Of a stretch of DNA of 64,000 nucleotides, positions 40,401-54,088 are shown in pieces. The notes under the pieces are model-generated. The model was given only the letters and a program-made list of their open reading frames with translations. It was not told the origin of the DNA and did no database searches. The DNA is taken from NCBI GenBank assembly GCA_010909165.1, contig VJWM01000218.1:186001-250000 (forward strand). The letters are read 5' to 3'. The translations under genes were made by a program, and so were the position numbers. The stretch is from Anthoceros angustus. Lineage: Eukaryota; Streptophyta; Anthocerotopsida; Anthocerotales; Anthocerotaceae. Each line of letters begins with the position of its first letter. The first letter of the stretch is position 1.

Positions 40401-43400
40401 TGATCCTAGATTGTGGAGGTGTCGTGAGATGTGAAACCACCGACACCTAGTGAGCTTCCTTTCCACCGTGATACCTTTGTATGGGCAAACTACATTTTAT
40501 AGAGCCATTGTAGGAGATGCCAAATCCAAAGGCCAAGGAATGTTGCAATCAAACACCGAGTGGTTCGCACCAAAGTAAGACAAATGGTATCGAGAGCCAA
40601 GGAACGATTCCAATATTTCCAAATGAGGGATCGACACCGCGGCAACACATTGAGGATGGCACCGGATTGGCGGTCCGCACCTTCACTGGCGATGATGAGT
40701 ATGCGATGCACGCGTGGTGGCCAAGTGAATTGCGGAATTGCGTGAGGTTGTTGACTTGCCCGATACACGAGGTCCGGGCGATAGCGGACGGTCAACCCGG
40801 TAATGTTTGGTTAAGTCGAATTTGGTGCCCCGCCAAGATGAGGCATCGCTCACAAGCCACGCCGGTAGGCACGCCGGCACTCATGACTCCGGTGCCGATG
40901 GTGCGTCGGGACTCACCCTCGCGAACGCGTCAACTTACCGCGCACTCGGGAATACGCTGCCGGTTGACGCCTCGGCCGGACTCCGGCCTGAGGAACGACG
41001 GACGCTTGGCAGTGCGCGGCGCCGCAAGGTTGCATCATTGCTGAACCGAATCGACCGGATCGCCGCGGGCCAATTCACGGAACCTGATTTAAAGGATGCC
41101 GTGGTTGCTCGACTATCGCGATTCTTCAAGAAAGAAATGGAATTTTTGAGTGTCCACTTCAATACATGTCTTGTGAAATGCGCAACTTGATACAAAGTTT
41201 ATTACAATCGATTGTATTATACATGTGAAGTCAACTTTCACGGTCCACCCTAGGCAAGGTCTAAAACCCCAACATTTTGTACGCTTATGTTGCGTTATAA
41301 ATCGCCTAGGTCTCAGGCCGGTCGGTACCATGTGGAAGATGGGAAACGAGTTTGTCATCTTCAAGTTCAAAGGACGCCTACAAAGAGGACATTGGCTCTT
41401 CCATGTTCCACCCATTCATCAATACATGTCTTGTGAAATGTGTGGGAGCACTTTGATAATTGTCGCTTCCTCATCACTTTGAAATCGTTAAGGCATATGC
41501 TGCAATCGCCTCCGTTTTGACGATGATTCAACTCATCGGCGGGATACCCCCAATAAGCTTGGCGCTGGACATAGCAATCAACACTCTAGTTTCTTGTCGA
41601 GTGACATTGAGAAAGCTCGGAAGTGGAAGAGGGGTCACCGTTGCGCAGATGGAGATCCAAAGAGCGACGTGACAACGCTGAGAACGCCACATTGATGGCT
41701 AACTAATGACTTTTAAAAGCCACCGTGACTCAAACGCAAATCAACAATGAGTACGCGATTGATCCTAGATTGTGGAGGTGCTGCTGTAGATGTGAAACCA
41801 CCGACACCTAGTGAGCTTCCTTTCCTACCGTGATACCTTTGTATGGGCAATTGTACATTTTATAGAGCCATTGTAGGAGATGCCAAATCCAAAGGCCAAG
41901 GAATGTTGCAATCAAACACCAGTGGTTCGCACTAAAGTAAGACAAATGGTATCGAGAGCCAAGGAACGATTCCAATATTTCCAAATGAGGGGATCGACAC
42001 GGCAACACATTGAGGATGGCACCGGATTGGTCCGCACCCGCGCGATGATGAGTATGCACCGCCACGTGGTGGCCAAGTGAATTGCGGAATTGCGTGAGGT
42101 TGTTGACTTGCCCGATACACGAGGTGCCGGGCGATAGCGGACAACCCGTAATGTTTGTTAAGTCGAATTTGGTGCTCCCGCCTAAGATGAGGCATCGCTC
42201 ACAAGCCACGCCGGTAGGCACGGCCGCCGGCACTCATGACTCCGGTGCCGATGGTGCGTCGGGACTCCACCGCGAACGCGCAACTTACCGCGCACTCGGA
42301 ATACGCTGCCACGGTTGGCCGACGCCTTGGCGCCGGACTCCGACGACGAACGACGGACGCTTACGAGTGCGGCGCCGCAGGTTGCATCATTTGGCACCTT
42401 CGCACGACCCAACGACCGGATCGCCGCGACGCCAATTCACGTGAACCGGATTTAAAGGATGCCGTGGTTGCTCGACTATCGGCGATTCTTGAAGAAATGG
42501 AATTTTTGAGTGTCCACTTCAATACATGTCTTGTGAAATGCGCAACTTGATACAAAGTTTATTACAATCGATTGTATTATACATGTGAAGTCAACTTTCA
42601 CGGTCCACCCTAGGCAAGGTCTAAAACCCCAACATTTTGTACGCTTATGTTGCGTTATAAATCGCTTAGGTCCGTGTTGGTACCATGTGGAAGATGGGAA
42701 ACGAGTTTGTCATCTTCAAGTTCAAAGGACGCCTACAAAGAGGACAGTTCTCCATGTTCCACCCATTCATCAATACATGTCTTGTGAAATGTGGGAGCAC
42801 CTTGATAATTGTCTTCCTCATCAAATGAAATCGTTAAGGCATATGTCATAATCGCTTCCGTTTCGACAGTGATGATTCAACTCATCGGCGGGATACCCCT
42901 AGCAATACCGCTTGGTGCGCGATGACATAGCAATCAACACTCTAGTTTCTTGTCGAGTGACATTGAGAAAGTCGGAAGTGGAAGAGGGGTCACCGTTGCA
43001 GATGGAGATCCAAAGAGCGCACGTGACAACGCTGAGAACGCCACATTGATGCCACGAACTAATGACTTTGCCAAAGCCACCGTGCTCAAACGCAAATCAA
43101 CAATGAGTACGCATTGATCCTAGATTGTGGAGGTGTGCTGTAGATGTGAAACCACCGACACCTAGTGAGCTTCCTTTCCTACCGTGATACCTTTGTATGG
43201 GCAGTCGTATACATTTTATAGAGCCATTGTAGGAGATGCCAAATCCAAAGGCCAAGGAATGTTGCAATCAAACACCAGTGGTTCGCACAAAGTAAGACAA
43301 ATGGTATCGAGCCAAGGAACGATTCCAATATTTCCAAATGAGGGATCACACCGCGGCAACACATTGAGGATGGCACCGGATTGGCGGTCCGCACCGTCAC

Positions 43401-43846
43401 GATGATGAGTATGCGCCCGCCACGTGGTGGCCAAGTGAATGCGTGAGGTTGTTGACTTGCCCGATACACGAGGTGCCGGGCGATAGCGGACGGTCAACCC
43501 GGTAATGTTTGGTTAAGTCGAATTTGGTGCTCGCCTAAGATGAGGCATCGCTCACAAGCCACGTCGGTAGGCACGCCGGTGCACTCATGACTCCGGTGCC
43601 GATGGTGCGTCGGGACTCGACCCCTCGCGAATCGTCAACTTACCGCACTGGAATACGCGCCGGTTGGCCGACGCCTCGGGCCGGACTCCGGTCACGAACG
43701 ACGGACGCTTGGCGAGTGCGGCGCCGGTTGCATCATTTGGCACTCGGTTAATCACCCACGACTGTATCGCCGCGACGCCAATTCACACGGAACCGGATTT
43801 AAAGGATGCCGTGGTTGCTCGACTATCGCGATTCTTCAAGAAAGAA

Positions 43847-45725
43847 ATGGAATTTTTGAGTGTCCACTTCAATACATGTCTTGTGAAATGCGCAACTTGA
43901 TACAAAGTTTATTACAATCGATTGTATTATACATGTGAAGTCAACTTTCACGGTCCACCTAGGCAAGGTCTAAAACCCCAACATTTTGTACGCTTATGTT
44001 ATGCGTTATAAATCGCCTAGGTCTCAGGCTGGTACCATGTGGAAGATGGGAAACGAGTTTGTCATCTTCAAGTTCAAAGGACGCCTACAAAGAGGACAAT
44101 TGGCTCCTCCATGTTCCACCCATTCATCAATACATGTCTTGTGAAATGTGGAGCACCTTGATAATTGTGCCGCTCTCATCACCTTGAAATCGTTAAGGCA
44201 TATGCCGCAATCGCCTCCGTTTGACAGTGATGATTCGAACTCATCGGGATACCCCAATGCTATGCGCACGATGACATAGCAATCAACACTCTAGTTTCTT
44301 GTCGAGTGACATTGAGAAAGTCGGAAGTGGAAGAGGGGTCACCGTTGCGCAGATGGAGATCCAAAGAGCGCGTGACAACGTTGAGAACGCCACATTGATG
44401 CCACGAACTAATGACTTTGCCAAAGCCACCGTACTCAAACGCAAATCAACAATGAGTACGCTGCATTGATCCTAGATTGTGGAGGTCTGTTTGTAGATGT
44501 GAAACCACCGACACCTAGTGAGCTTCCTTTCCTACCGTGATACCTTTGTATGGGCAGTGCTACATTTTATAGAGCCATTGTAGGAGATGCCAAATCCAAA
44601 GGCCAAGGAATGTTGCAATCAAACACCGAGTGGTTCGCACTAAAGTAAGACAAATGGTATCGAGAGCCAAGGAACGATTCCAATATTTCCAAATGAGGGA
44701 TCGACACCGCTGCAACACATTGAGGATGGCACCGATTGGCGGTCCGCACCCGGTTCGCCGATGACATAGCAATCAACACTCTAGTTTCTTGTCGAAAGTG
44801 ACATTGAGAAAGTCGGAAGTGGAAGAGGGGTCACCGTTGCGCAGATGGAGATCCAAAGAGCGACGCGTGACAACGCTTGAGAACGCCACATTGATGCCAC
44901 GAACTAATGACTTTGCCAAAGCCACCGTACTCAAACGCAAATCAACAATGAGTACGCATTGATCCTAGATTGTGGAGGTGCTGTAGATGTGAAACCACCG
45001 ACACCTAGTGAGCTTCCTTTCCTACCGTGATACCTTTGTATGGGCAGTGCTACATTTTATAGAGCCATTGTAGGAGATGCCAAATCCAAAGGCCAAGGAA
45101 TGTTGCAATCAAACACCGAGTGGTTCGCACTAAAGTAAGACAAATGGTATCGAGAGCCAAGGAACGATTCCAATATTTCCAAATGAGGGATCGACACCGC
45201 TGCAACACATTGAGGATGGCACCGGATTGGCGGTCCGCACCGCCCGCCGCCGCTGATGATGAGTATGCGCCCGCCACGTGGTGGCCAAGTGAATTGCGAA
45301 TTGCGTGAGGTTGTTGACTTGCCCGATACACGAGGTGCCGGGCGATAGCGGACGGCCAACCCGGTAATGTTTGGTTAAGTCGAATTTGGTGCTCGCCGGA
45401 AGATGAGGCATCGCTCACAAGCCACGCCGGTAGGCACGGCCGGCACTCATGACTCCGGTGCCGATGGTGCGTCGGGACTCGACCCCTCGCGAATCGTCAA
45501 CTTACCGCGACGGAATACGCGTGCCGGTTGGCCGACGCCTCGGGCGCCGGACTCCGGTCGGACGGAACGACGGACGCTTACGTAGTGCGGCGGCGCGCAA
45601 GGTTGCATCATTTGGCACTCGGTTGTCGAATCGACCCAACGACGATCGCCGCGACGCCAATTCACGTGAACCGGATTTAAAGGATGCCGTGGTTGCTCGA
45701 CTATCGGCGATTCTTCAAGAAAGAA
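43847..45725. repeat. Unit with internal 490-bp tandem duplication
   Basis: This unit is 1879 bp, about 500 bp over length. The segment from cgatgacatagc at 44269 to 44758 is followed at 44759 by a second copy running to about 45252. At the junction the text switches from ggttcgc to cgatgacatagc, where normal units continue cgatgatgag, so cgatga is shared by both partners. The copies differ by several small indels (for example gtcgagtgac versus gtcgaaagtgac), so the second need not be a fresh copy of the first. Confidence 0.9.
44024..44269 (-). pseudogene. RING-H2 frame missing only His4
   Basis: An 82-codon frame reads DEFESSLSNGGDCGICLNDF in part, then AQLSRCSTFHKTCIDEW and CPLCRRPLNLKMTNSFPIFHMVP. 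Seven of the eight ligands are in register; His4 is absent (CS-TFH). It ends just upstream of the 490-bp duplication. The frame is close to a functional finger, but the missing ligand would be expected to weaken zinc binding. Confidence 0.72.
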
Positions 45726-45747
45726 ATGGAATTTTTGAGTGTCCACT

Positions 45748-46056
45748 TCAATACATGTCTTGTGAAATGCAACTTGATACAAAGTTTATTACAATCGATT
45801 GTATTATACATGTGAAGTCAACTTTCACGGTCCACCCTAGGCAAGGTCTAAAACCCCAACATTTTGTACGCTTATGTTGCGTTATAAATCGCCTAGGTCT
45901 CGGTACCATGTGGAAGATGGGAAACGAGTTTGTCATCTTCAAGTTCAAAGGACGCCTACAAAGAGGACAGTTGGCTCCTCCATGTTCCACCCATTCATCA
46001 ATACATGTCTTGTGAAATGTGTGGGAGCACCTTGATAATTGTCGCTTCCTCATCAC
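45748..46056 (-). pseudogene. RING-H2 frame with Cys3 to Cys8 intact
   Basis: A 102-codon frame begins at MMRKRQ and carries SRCSHTFHKTCIDEW and CPLCRRPLNLKMTNS, followed by an extension into the AT-rich block. Cys1 and Cys2 lie just upstream; the two-base loss in catatcgcaatc puts Cys1 out of frame. Confidence 0.7.
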
Positions 46057-46447
46057 CTTGAAATCGTTAAGGCATATCGCAATCGCTCTCCTGTTCTTGA
46101 CAGTGATGATTCGAACTCATCGTGAGGATACCCCAATTTATTTGGTGGCGCGATGACATAGCAATCAACACTCTAGTTTCTTGTCGAGTGACATTGAGAA
46201 AGTCGGAAGTGGAAGAGGGGTCACCGGTTGCGCAGATGGAGATCCAAAGAGCGCACGTGACAACGTTGAGAACGCCACATTGATGCCACGAACTAATGAC
46301 TTTGCCAAAGCCACCGTGCTCAAACGCAAATCAACAATGAGTACGCGCATTGATCCTAGATTGTGGAGGTGCTGTAGATGTGAAACCACCGACACCTAGT
46401 GAGCTTCCTTTCCTGCGGATACCTTTGTATGGGCAGTGTGCTACATT

Positions 46448-47035
46448 TTATAGAGCCATTGTAGGAGATGCCAAATCCAAAGGCCAAGGAATGTTGCAAT
46501 CAAACACCGAGTGGTTCGCACCAAAGTAAGACAAATGGTATCGAGAGCCAAGGAACGATTCCAATATTTCCAAATGAGGGATCGACACGGCAACACATTG
46601 AGGATGGCACCGGATTGGCGGTCCGCACCGCGCTGGCGATGATGAGTATGCGATGCACGCGTGGTGGCCAAGTGAATTGCGAATTGCGTGAGGTTGTTGA
46701 CTTGCCCGATACACGAGGTCGGGCGATAGCGGACGGTCAACCCGGTAATGTTTGGTTAAGTCGAATTTGGTGCTCCCGCCTAAGATGAGGCATCGTTCAC
46801 AAGCCACGTCGGTAGGCACGGCCGTGCACTCATGACTCCGGTGCGATGGTGCGTCGGGACTCCGACCCTCGCGAATCGTCAACTTACCGGGCGCTCGGAA
46901 TACACGCTGGCCGACGCCTCGGCGCCGGACTCCGGTCGGGCGATAGCGGACGGCCAGACGCTTGGCGAGTGCGGCGCCGCAAGGTTGCATCATTTGGCAC
47001 TCGCCGAATCGACCCAACGACGGACGCCAATTCAC
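46448..47035 (-). pseudogene. Unrecognised 195-codon minus frame in GC-rich part
   Basis: The frame includes ECQMMQPCGAA, GKLTIREG, SHEC, DVACERCLI, KFDLTKHY and LVYRASQQPHA, and ends LASPTMAL before a stop. Several units show the same segments in overlapping frames, so the sequence is conserved as DNA. I recognise no protein family, and coding is not demonstrated. The pair of cysteines in ACERC is not part of an evident zinc motif. Confidence 0.3.
46934..46953. repeat. Ectopic 20-bp patch copied within the unit
   Basis: The 20-mer ggtcgggcgatagcggacgg is at its normal place at 46717-46736 and again here, inside the CpG-rich part, where other units read ggtcggacggaacgacgg. The next unit has a related patch at 48305-48320. 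The shared start ggtcgg could have allowed template switching or misaligned exchange. Confidence 0.75.
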
Positions 47036-49541
47036 GGAACCGGATTTAAAGGATGCCGTGGTTGCTCGACTATCGGCGATTCTTCAAGAAAGAAATGGAA
47101 TTTTTGAGTGTCCACTTCAATACATGTCTTGTGAAATGCGCAACTTGATACAAAGTTTATTACAATCGATTGTATTATACATGTGAAGTCAACTTTCACG
47201 GTCCACCCTAGGCAAGGTCTAAAACCCCAACATTTTGTACGCTTATGTTGCGTTATAAATCGCTTAGGTCCATGTGGAAGATGGGAAACGAGTTTGTCAT
47301 CTTCAAGTTCAAAGGACGCCTACAAAGAGGACATTGGCTCCTCCATGTTCCACCCATTCATCAATACATGTCTTGTGAAATGTGTGGAGCACCTTGATAA
47401 TTGTGCTTCCTCATCACCTTGAAATCGTTAAGGCATATGCAATCGCTCTCCGTTCTTGACAGTGATGATTCGAACTCATCGGGATACCCCCTAAAGCATT
47501 TTGGCGGCACGATGACATAGCAATCAACACTCTAGTTTCTTGTCGAGTGACATTGAGAAAGTCGGAAGTGGAAGAGGGGTCACCGGTTGCGCAGATGGAG
47601 ATCCAAAGAGCGCGCGTGACAACGCGTTGAGAACGCCACATTGATGCCACGAACTAATGACTTTGCCAAAGCCACCGTACTCAAACGCAAATCAACAATG
47701 AGTACGCGCATTGATCCTAGATTGTGGAGGTGCTGCAATCAGAGATGTGAAACCACCGACACCTAGTGAGCTTCCTTTCCTACCGTGATACCTTTGTATG
47801 GGCAGTGCTACATTTTATAGAGCCATTGTAGGAGATGCCAAATCCAAAGGCCAAGGAATGTTGCAATCAAACACCGAGTGGTTCGCACTAAAGTAAGACA
47901 AATGGTATCGAGAGCCAAGGAACGATTCCAATATTTCCAAATGAGGGGATCGACACCGCTGCAACATTGAGGATGGCACCGATTGGCGGTCCGCACCGGT
48001 TCCGCGATGATGAGTATGCGATGCACGCGTGGTGGCCAAGTGAATGGAATTGCGTGAGGTTGTTGACTTGCCCGATACACGAGGTCGGGCGATAGCGGGG
48101 CGTCAACCCGGTAATGTTTGGTTAAGTCGAATTTGGTGCTCCCCGGAAGATGAGGCATCGCTCACAAGCCACGCCGGTAGGCACGGCCGCCGGTGCACTC
48201 ATGACTCCGGTGCCGATGGTGCGCCGACTCGACCGCGAATCGTCAACTTACCGGCGCACTCGGAATACGCGTGCGGTTGGCCGACGCCTCGGGCGCCGGA
48301 CTCCGGTCGGGCGATAGCGGACGCTTGGCGGTGGCGCCGCAAGGTTGCATCATTTGGCACTCGGTTCGTCGAACCGACCCAACGACCGATCGCCGCGACG
48401 CCAATTCACGTGAACCGGATTTAAAGGATGCCGTGGTTGCTCGACTATCGCGATTCTTCAAGAAAGAAATGGAATTTTTGAGTGTCCACTTCAATACATG
48501 TCTTGTGAAATGCAACTTGATACAAAGTTTATTACAATCGATTGTATTATACATGTGAAGTCAACTTTCACGGTCCACCCTAGGCAAGGTCTAAAACCCC
48601 AACATTTTGTACGCTTATGTTGCGTTATAAATCGCCTAGGTCATGGTACCATGTGGAAGATGGGAAACGAGTTTGTCATCTTCAAGTTCAAAGGACGCTA
48701 CAAAGAGGACAGTTGGCTCCTCCATGTTCCACCCATTCATCAATACATGTCTTGTGAAATGTGGGAGCACCTTGATAATTGTGCCCTTCCTCATCACTTG
48801 AAATCGTTAAGGCATATGCTGTCGCTCTCCTGTTCTTGGCAGTGATGATTCAACTCATCGGGGATACCCCAATTTGCTTAGTGGCGCTGATGACATAGCA
48901 ATCAACACTCTAGTTTCTTGTCGAGTGACATTGAGAAAGTCGGAAGTGGAAGAGGGGTCACCGTTGCGCAGATGGAGATCCAAAGAGCGCACGTGACAAC
49001 GCTGAGAACGTCACATTGATGCCACGAACTAATGACTTTGCCAAAGCCACCGTGACTCAAACGCAAATCAACAATGAGTACGCATTGATCCTAGATTGTG
49101 GAGGTGCTGCAACACCAGATGTGAAACCACCGACACCTAGTGAGCTTCCTTTCCTCGTGATACCTTTGTATGGGCAGTGCTACATTTTATAGAGCCATTG
49201 TAGGAGATGCCAAATCCAAAGGCCAAGGAATGTTGCAATCAAACACCGAGTGGTTCGCACCAAAGTAAGACAAATGGTATCGAGAGCCAAGGAACGATTC
49301 CAATATTTCCAAATGAGGGATCGACACCGCAACACATTGAGGATGGCACCGGATTGGCGGTCCGCACCGGTTCGCGATGATGAGTATGCGATGCCCACGT
49401 GGTGGCCAAGTGAATTGCGAATTGCGTGAGGTTGTTGACTTGCCCGATACACGAGGTGTCGAGAATGAGACGGCCAACCCGGTAATGTTTGGTTAAGTCG
49501 AATTTGGTGCTCGCCCGGAAGATGAGGCATCGCTCACAAGC

Positions 49542-49573
49542 CACGCCGGTAGGCACGCCGGTAGGCACGCCGG
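49542..49573. repeat. 12-bp direct duplication
   Basis: The 12-mer cacgccggtagg occurs twice in a row (49542-49553 and 49554-49565) and is followed by a third partial copy (cacgccgg). Other units have one copy. Twelve bases preserve the frame, and the overlapping minus frame reads RRAYRRAYRRG here. Confidence 0.85.
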
Positions 49574-51478
49574 CACTCATGACTCCGGGTGCCGATGGTG
49601 CGTCGGGACTCCGACCCCTCGCGAATCGTCAACTTACCGCGCACTCGGAATACGCGTGCGGTTGGCCGACGCCTCGGGCGCCGGACTCCGGAGTCGGACG
49701 GAACGACGGACGCTTGGCCAAGGGTTGGTTGCATCATTTGGCACTCGGTTCGTCGAATCGACCCAACGACCGATCGCCGCGGACGCCAATTCACGTGAAC
49801 CGGATTTAAAGGATGCCGTGGTTGCTCGACTATCGGCGATTCTTCAAGAAAGAAATGGAATTTTTGAGTGTCCACTTCAATACATGTCTTGTGAAATGCG
49901 CAACTTGATACAAAGTTTATTACAATCGATTGTATTATACATGTGAAGTCAACTTTCACGGTCCACCCTAGGCAAGGTCTAAAACCCCAACATTTTACGC
50001 TTATGTTATGCGTTATAAATCGCCTAGGTCTGGTGGTACCATGTGGAAGATGGGAAACGAGTTTGTCATCTTCAAGTTCAAAGGACGTCTACAAAGAGGA
50101 CATTGGCTCCTCCATGTTCCACCCATTCATCAATACATGTCTTGTGAAATGTGTGGAGCACCTTGATAATTGTCTTCCTTCCTCATCACCTTGAAATCGT
50201 TAAGGCATATGCCGCAATCGCTCTCCGCATTCTTGACAGTGATGATTCAACTCATCGGGGATACCCCAATTTGTTTGGTCACGATGACATAGCAATCAAC
50301 ACTCTAGTTTCTTGTCGAGTGACATTGAGAAAGTCGGAAGTGGAAGAGGGGTCACCGGTTGCGCAGATGGAGATCCAAAGAGCGCACGTGACAACGCGTT
50401 GAGAACGTCACATTGATGCCACGAACTAATGACTTTGCCAAAGCCACCGTACTCAAACGCAAATCAACAATGAGTACGCATTGATCCTAGATTGTGGAGG
50501 TCAATTTGTAGATGTGAAACCACCGACACCTAGTGAGCTTCCTTTCCTCTTGTGATACCTTTGTATGGGCAGTGCTACATTTTATAGAGCCATTGTAGGA
50601 GATGCCAAATCCAAAGGCCAAGGAATGTTGCAATCAAACACCGAGTGGTTCGCACCAAAGTAAGACAAATGGTATCGAGAGCCAAGGAACGATTCCAATA
50701 TTTCCAAATGAGGGATCGACACGCGGCAACACATTGAGGATGGCACCGGATTGGCGGTCCGCACCCGCCGATGATGAGTATGCGATGCCGCGTGGTGGCC
50801 AAGTGAATTGCGAATTGCGTGAGGTTGTTGACTTGCCCGATACACGAGGTCGGCGATAGCGGACGGTCAACCCGGTAATGTTTGGTTAAGTCGAATTTGG
50901 TGCTCTGCCGGAAGATGAGGCATCGTTCACAAGCCACGTCGGTGCATGCGGTGCGGTGCACTCATGACTCCGGGTGCCGATGGTGCGTCGGGACTCACCC
51001 CGCGAATCGTCAACTTACCGCGCACTCGGGAATACGCGTGCGGTTGGCCGACGCTCTCGGGCGCCGGACTCCCGGTCGGACGGAACGACGGACGCTTGGC
51101 AGTCTTGGCAGCGCCGCAGGTTGCATCATTTGGCACTCGGTTCGTCGAATCGACCCAACGACCGATCGCTCGCGACGCCAATTCACGTGAACCGGATTTA
51201 AAGGATGCCGTGGTTGCTCGACTATCGCGATTCTTCAAGAAAGAAATGGAATTTTTGAGTGTCCACTTCAATACATGTCTTGTGAAATGCGCAACTTGAT
51301 ACAAAGTTTATTACAATCGATTGTATTATACATGTGAAGTCAACTTTCACGGTCCACCCTAGGCAAGGTCTAAAACCCCAACATTTTGTACGCTTATGTT
51401 GCGTTATAAATCGCCTAGGTCTGGTACCATGTGGAAGATGGGAAACGAGTTTGTCATCTTCAAGTTCAAAGGACGTCT

Positions 51479-51601
51479 ACAAAGAGGACAGTTGGCTCCT
51501 CCATGTTCCACCCATTCATCAATACATGTCTTGTGAAATGTGGAGCACCTTGATAATTGTCGCTTCCTCATCACCTTGAAATCGTTAAGGCATATGCTGC
51601 A
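51479..51601 (-). pseudogene. RING-H2 domain in frame, His4 codon deleted
   Basis: Reading codons from 51601 down to 51479 gives 41 residues: Cys1-S-I-Cys2, the 14-residue LNDFK...LSR linker, Cys3-S-T-F-His5, Cys6, IDEW and CPLC. Compared with the intact copy at 54257-54382, exactly one codon (His4) is missing and everything else is in register. It is one codon away from a full finger. Confidence 0.75.
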
Positions 51602-54082
51602 ATCGCTCTCCTTCTTGACGGTGATGATTCGAACTCATCGGCGGGATACCCCAGCAATTTGTTAGGCGCCGATGACATAGCAATCAACACTCTAGTTTCT
51701 TGTCGGTGACATTGAGAAAGTCGGAAGTGGAAGAGGGGTCACCGGTTGCGCAGATGGAGATCCAAAGAGCGCACGTGACAACGCGTTGAGAACGCCACAT
51801 TGATGCCACGAACTAATGACTTTGCCAAAGCCACCGTACTCAAACGCAAATCAACAATGAGTGCAGCATTGATCCTAGATTGTGGAGGTCTTTGCGGTAT
51901 AGATGTGAAACCACGACACCTAGTGAGCTTCCTTTCCTCGTGATACCTTTGTATGGGCAGTGCTACATTTTATAGAGCCATTGTAGGAGATGCCAAATCC
52001 AAAGGCCAAGGAATGTTGCAATCAAACACCGAGTGGTTCGCACCAAAGTAAGACAAATGGTATCGAGAGCCAAGGATTCCAATATTTCCAAATGAGGGAT
52101 CGACACGCGGCAACACATTGAGGATGGCACCGGATTGGCGGTCCGCGCGGTTCCCGATGATGAGTATGCGATGCACGTGGTGGCCAAGTGAATTGCGGAA
52201 TTGCGTGAGGTTGTTGACTTGCCCGATACACGAGGTGCTGGGCGATAGCGGGACGGTCAACCCGGGGTAATGTTTGGTTAAGTCGAATTTGGTGCTCCTG
52301 CCCGGAAGATGAGGCATCGTTCACAAGCCACGTCGGTAGGCACGGCTGCCGGTGCACTCATGACTCCCGGGTGCCGATGGTGCGTCGGGACTCCCGACCC
52401 CTCGCGAATGCGTCAACTTACCGGCGCACTCGGGAATACGCGTGCCGGTTGGCCGACGCTCTCGGGGCGCCGGGACTCCCGGGGTCGGACGGACGCTTGG
52501 CGAGTGCGGCGGCGCCGCAAGGTTGCATCATTTGGCACTCGGTTCGTCGACCCAACGACCGATCGCCGCGACGCCAATTCACGTGAACCGGATTTAAAGG
52601 ATGCCGTGGTTGCTCGACTATCGCGATTCTTCAAGAAAGAAATGGAATTTTTGAGTGTCCACTTCAATACATGTCTTGTGAAATGCGCAACTTGATACAA
52701 AGTTTATTACAATCGATTGTATTATACATGTGAAGTCAACTTTCACGGTCCACCCTAGGCAAGGTCTAAAACCCCAACATTTTGTACGCTTATGTTGCGT
52801 TATAAATCGCCTAGTCATCTTGGCTGGTACCATGTGGAAGATGGGAAAGCAGTTTGTCATCTTCAAGTTCAAAGGACGTCTACAAAGAGGACAGTTGGCT
52901 CCTCCATGTTCCACCCATTCATCAATACATGTCTTGTGAAATGTGGGAGCACCTTGATAATTGTCGCTTCCTCATCACCTTGAAATCGTTAAGGCATATG
53001 CCGCAATCGCTCTCCTCTTGTGGTGATGATTCAACTCATCGGGATACCCCCCCAGCAATTTATTTGGTGGCGCTGATGACATAGCAATCAACACTCTAGT
53101 TTCTTGTCGAGTGACATTGAGAAAGTCGGAAGTGGAAGAGGGGTCACCGGTTGCAGATGGAGATCCAAAGAGCGCGCGTGACAACGTTGAGAACGCGTCA
53201 CATTGATGCCACGAACTAATGACTTTGCCAAAGCCACCGTACTCAAACGCAAATCAACAATGAGTACGCGCATTGATCCTAGATTGTGGAGGTCTGTAGA
53301 TGTGAAACCACCGACACCTAGTGAGCTTCCTTTCCTCTTGTGATACCTTTGTATGGGCAGTGCTACATTTTATAGAGCCATTGTAGGAGATGCCAAATCC
53401 AAAGGCCAAGGAATGTTGCAATCAACACCGAGTGGTTCGCACCAAAGTAAGACAAATGGTATCGAGAGCCAAGGAACGATTCCAATATTTCCAAATGAGG
53501 GATCGACACCGGCAACACATTGAGGATGGCACCGGATTGGCGGTCCGCACCGTTCCTACGATGATGAGTATGCGATGCACGCGTGGTGGCCAAGTGAATT
53601 GCGGAATTGCGTGAGGTTGTTGACTTGCCCGATACACGAGGTCTTTGGCGATAGCGGACGGTCAACCCGGGTAATGTTTGGTTAAGTCGAATTTGGTGCT
53701 CGCCGGAAGATGAGGCATCGCTCACAAGCCACGTCGGTAGGCGTGCACTCATGACTCCGGGTGCCGATGGTGCGTCGGGACTCCGACCCCTCGCGAATCG
53801 TCAACTTACCGCGCACTCGGGAATACGCGTGCGGTTGGCCGACGCCTCGGGCGCCGGACTCCGGTCGGACGGACGCTTGGCGAGTGCGGCGGCGCCGCAA
53901 GGTTGCATCATTTGGCACTCGGTTCGTCGACCCAACGACCGATCGCCGCGACGCCAATTCACGTGAACCGGATTTAAAGGATGCCGTGGTTGCTCGACTA
54001 TCGCGATTCTTCAAGAAAGAAATGGAATTTTTGAGTGTCCACTTCAATACATGTCTTGTGAAATGCGCAACTTGATACAAAG

Positions 54083-54088
54083 TTTATT
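54083..54088 (-). terminator. Possible AATAAA polyadenylation signal
   Basis: The plus-strand tttatt, present in nearly every unit (here in aaagtttattacaatcg), reads AATAAA on the minus strand. It lies about 100 bases beyond the stop of the intact RING-H2 frame at 54191. Its position downstream of the finger fits a 3' end signal, but the motif is short and lies in AT-rich DNA, so it may be chance. Confidence 0.25.
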
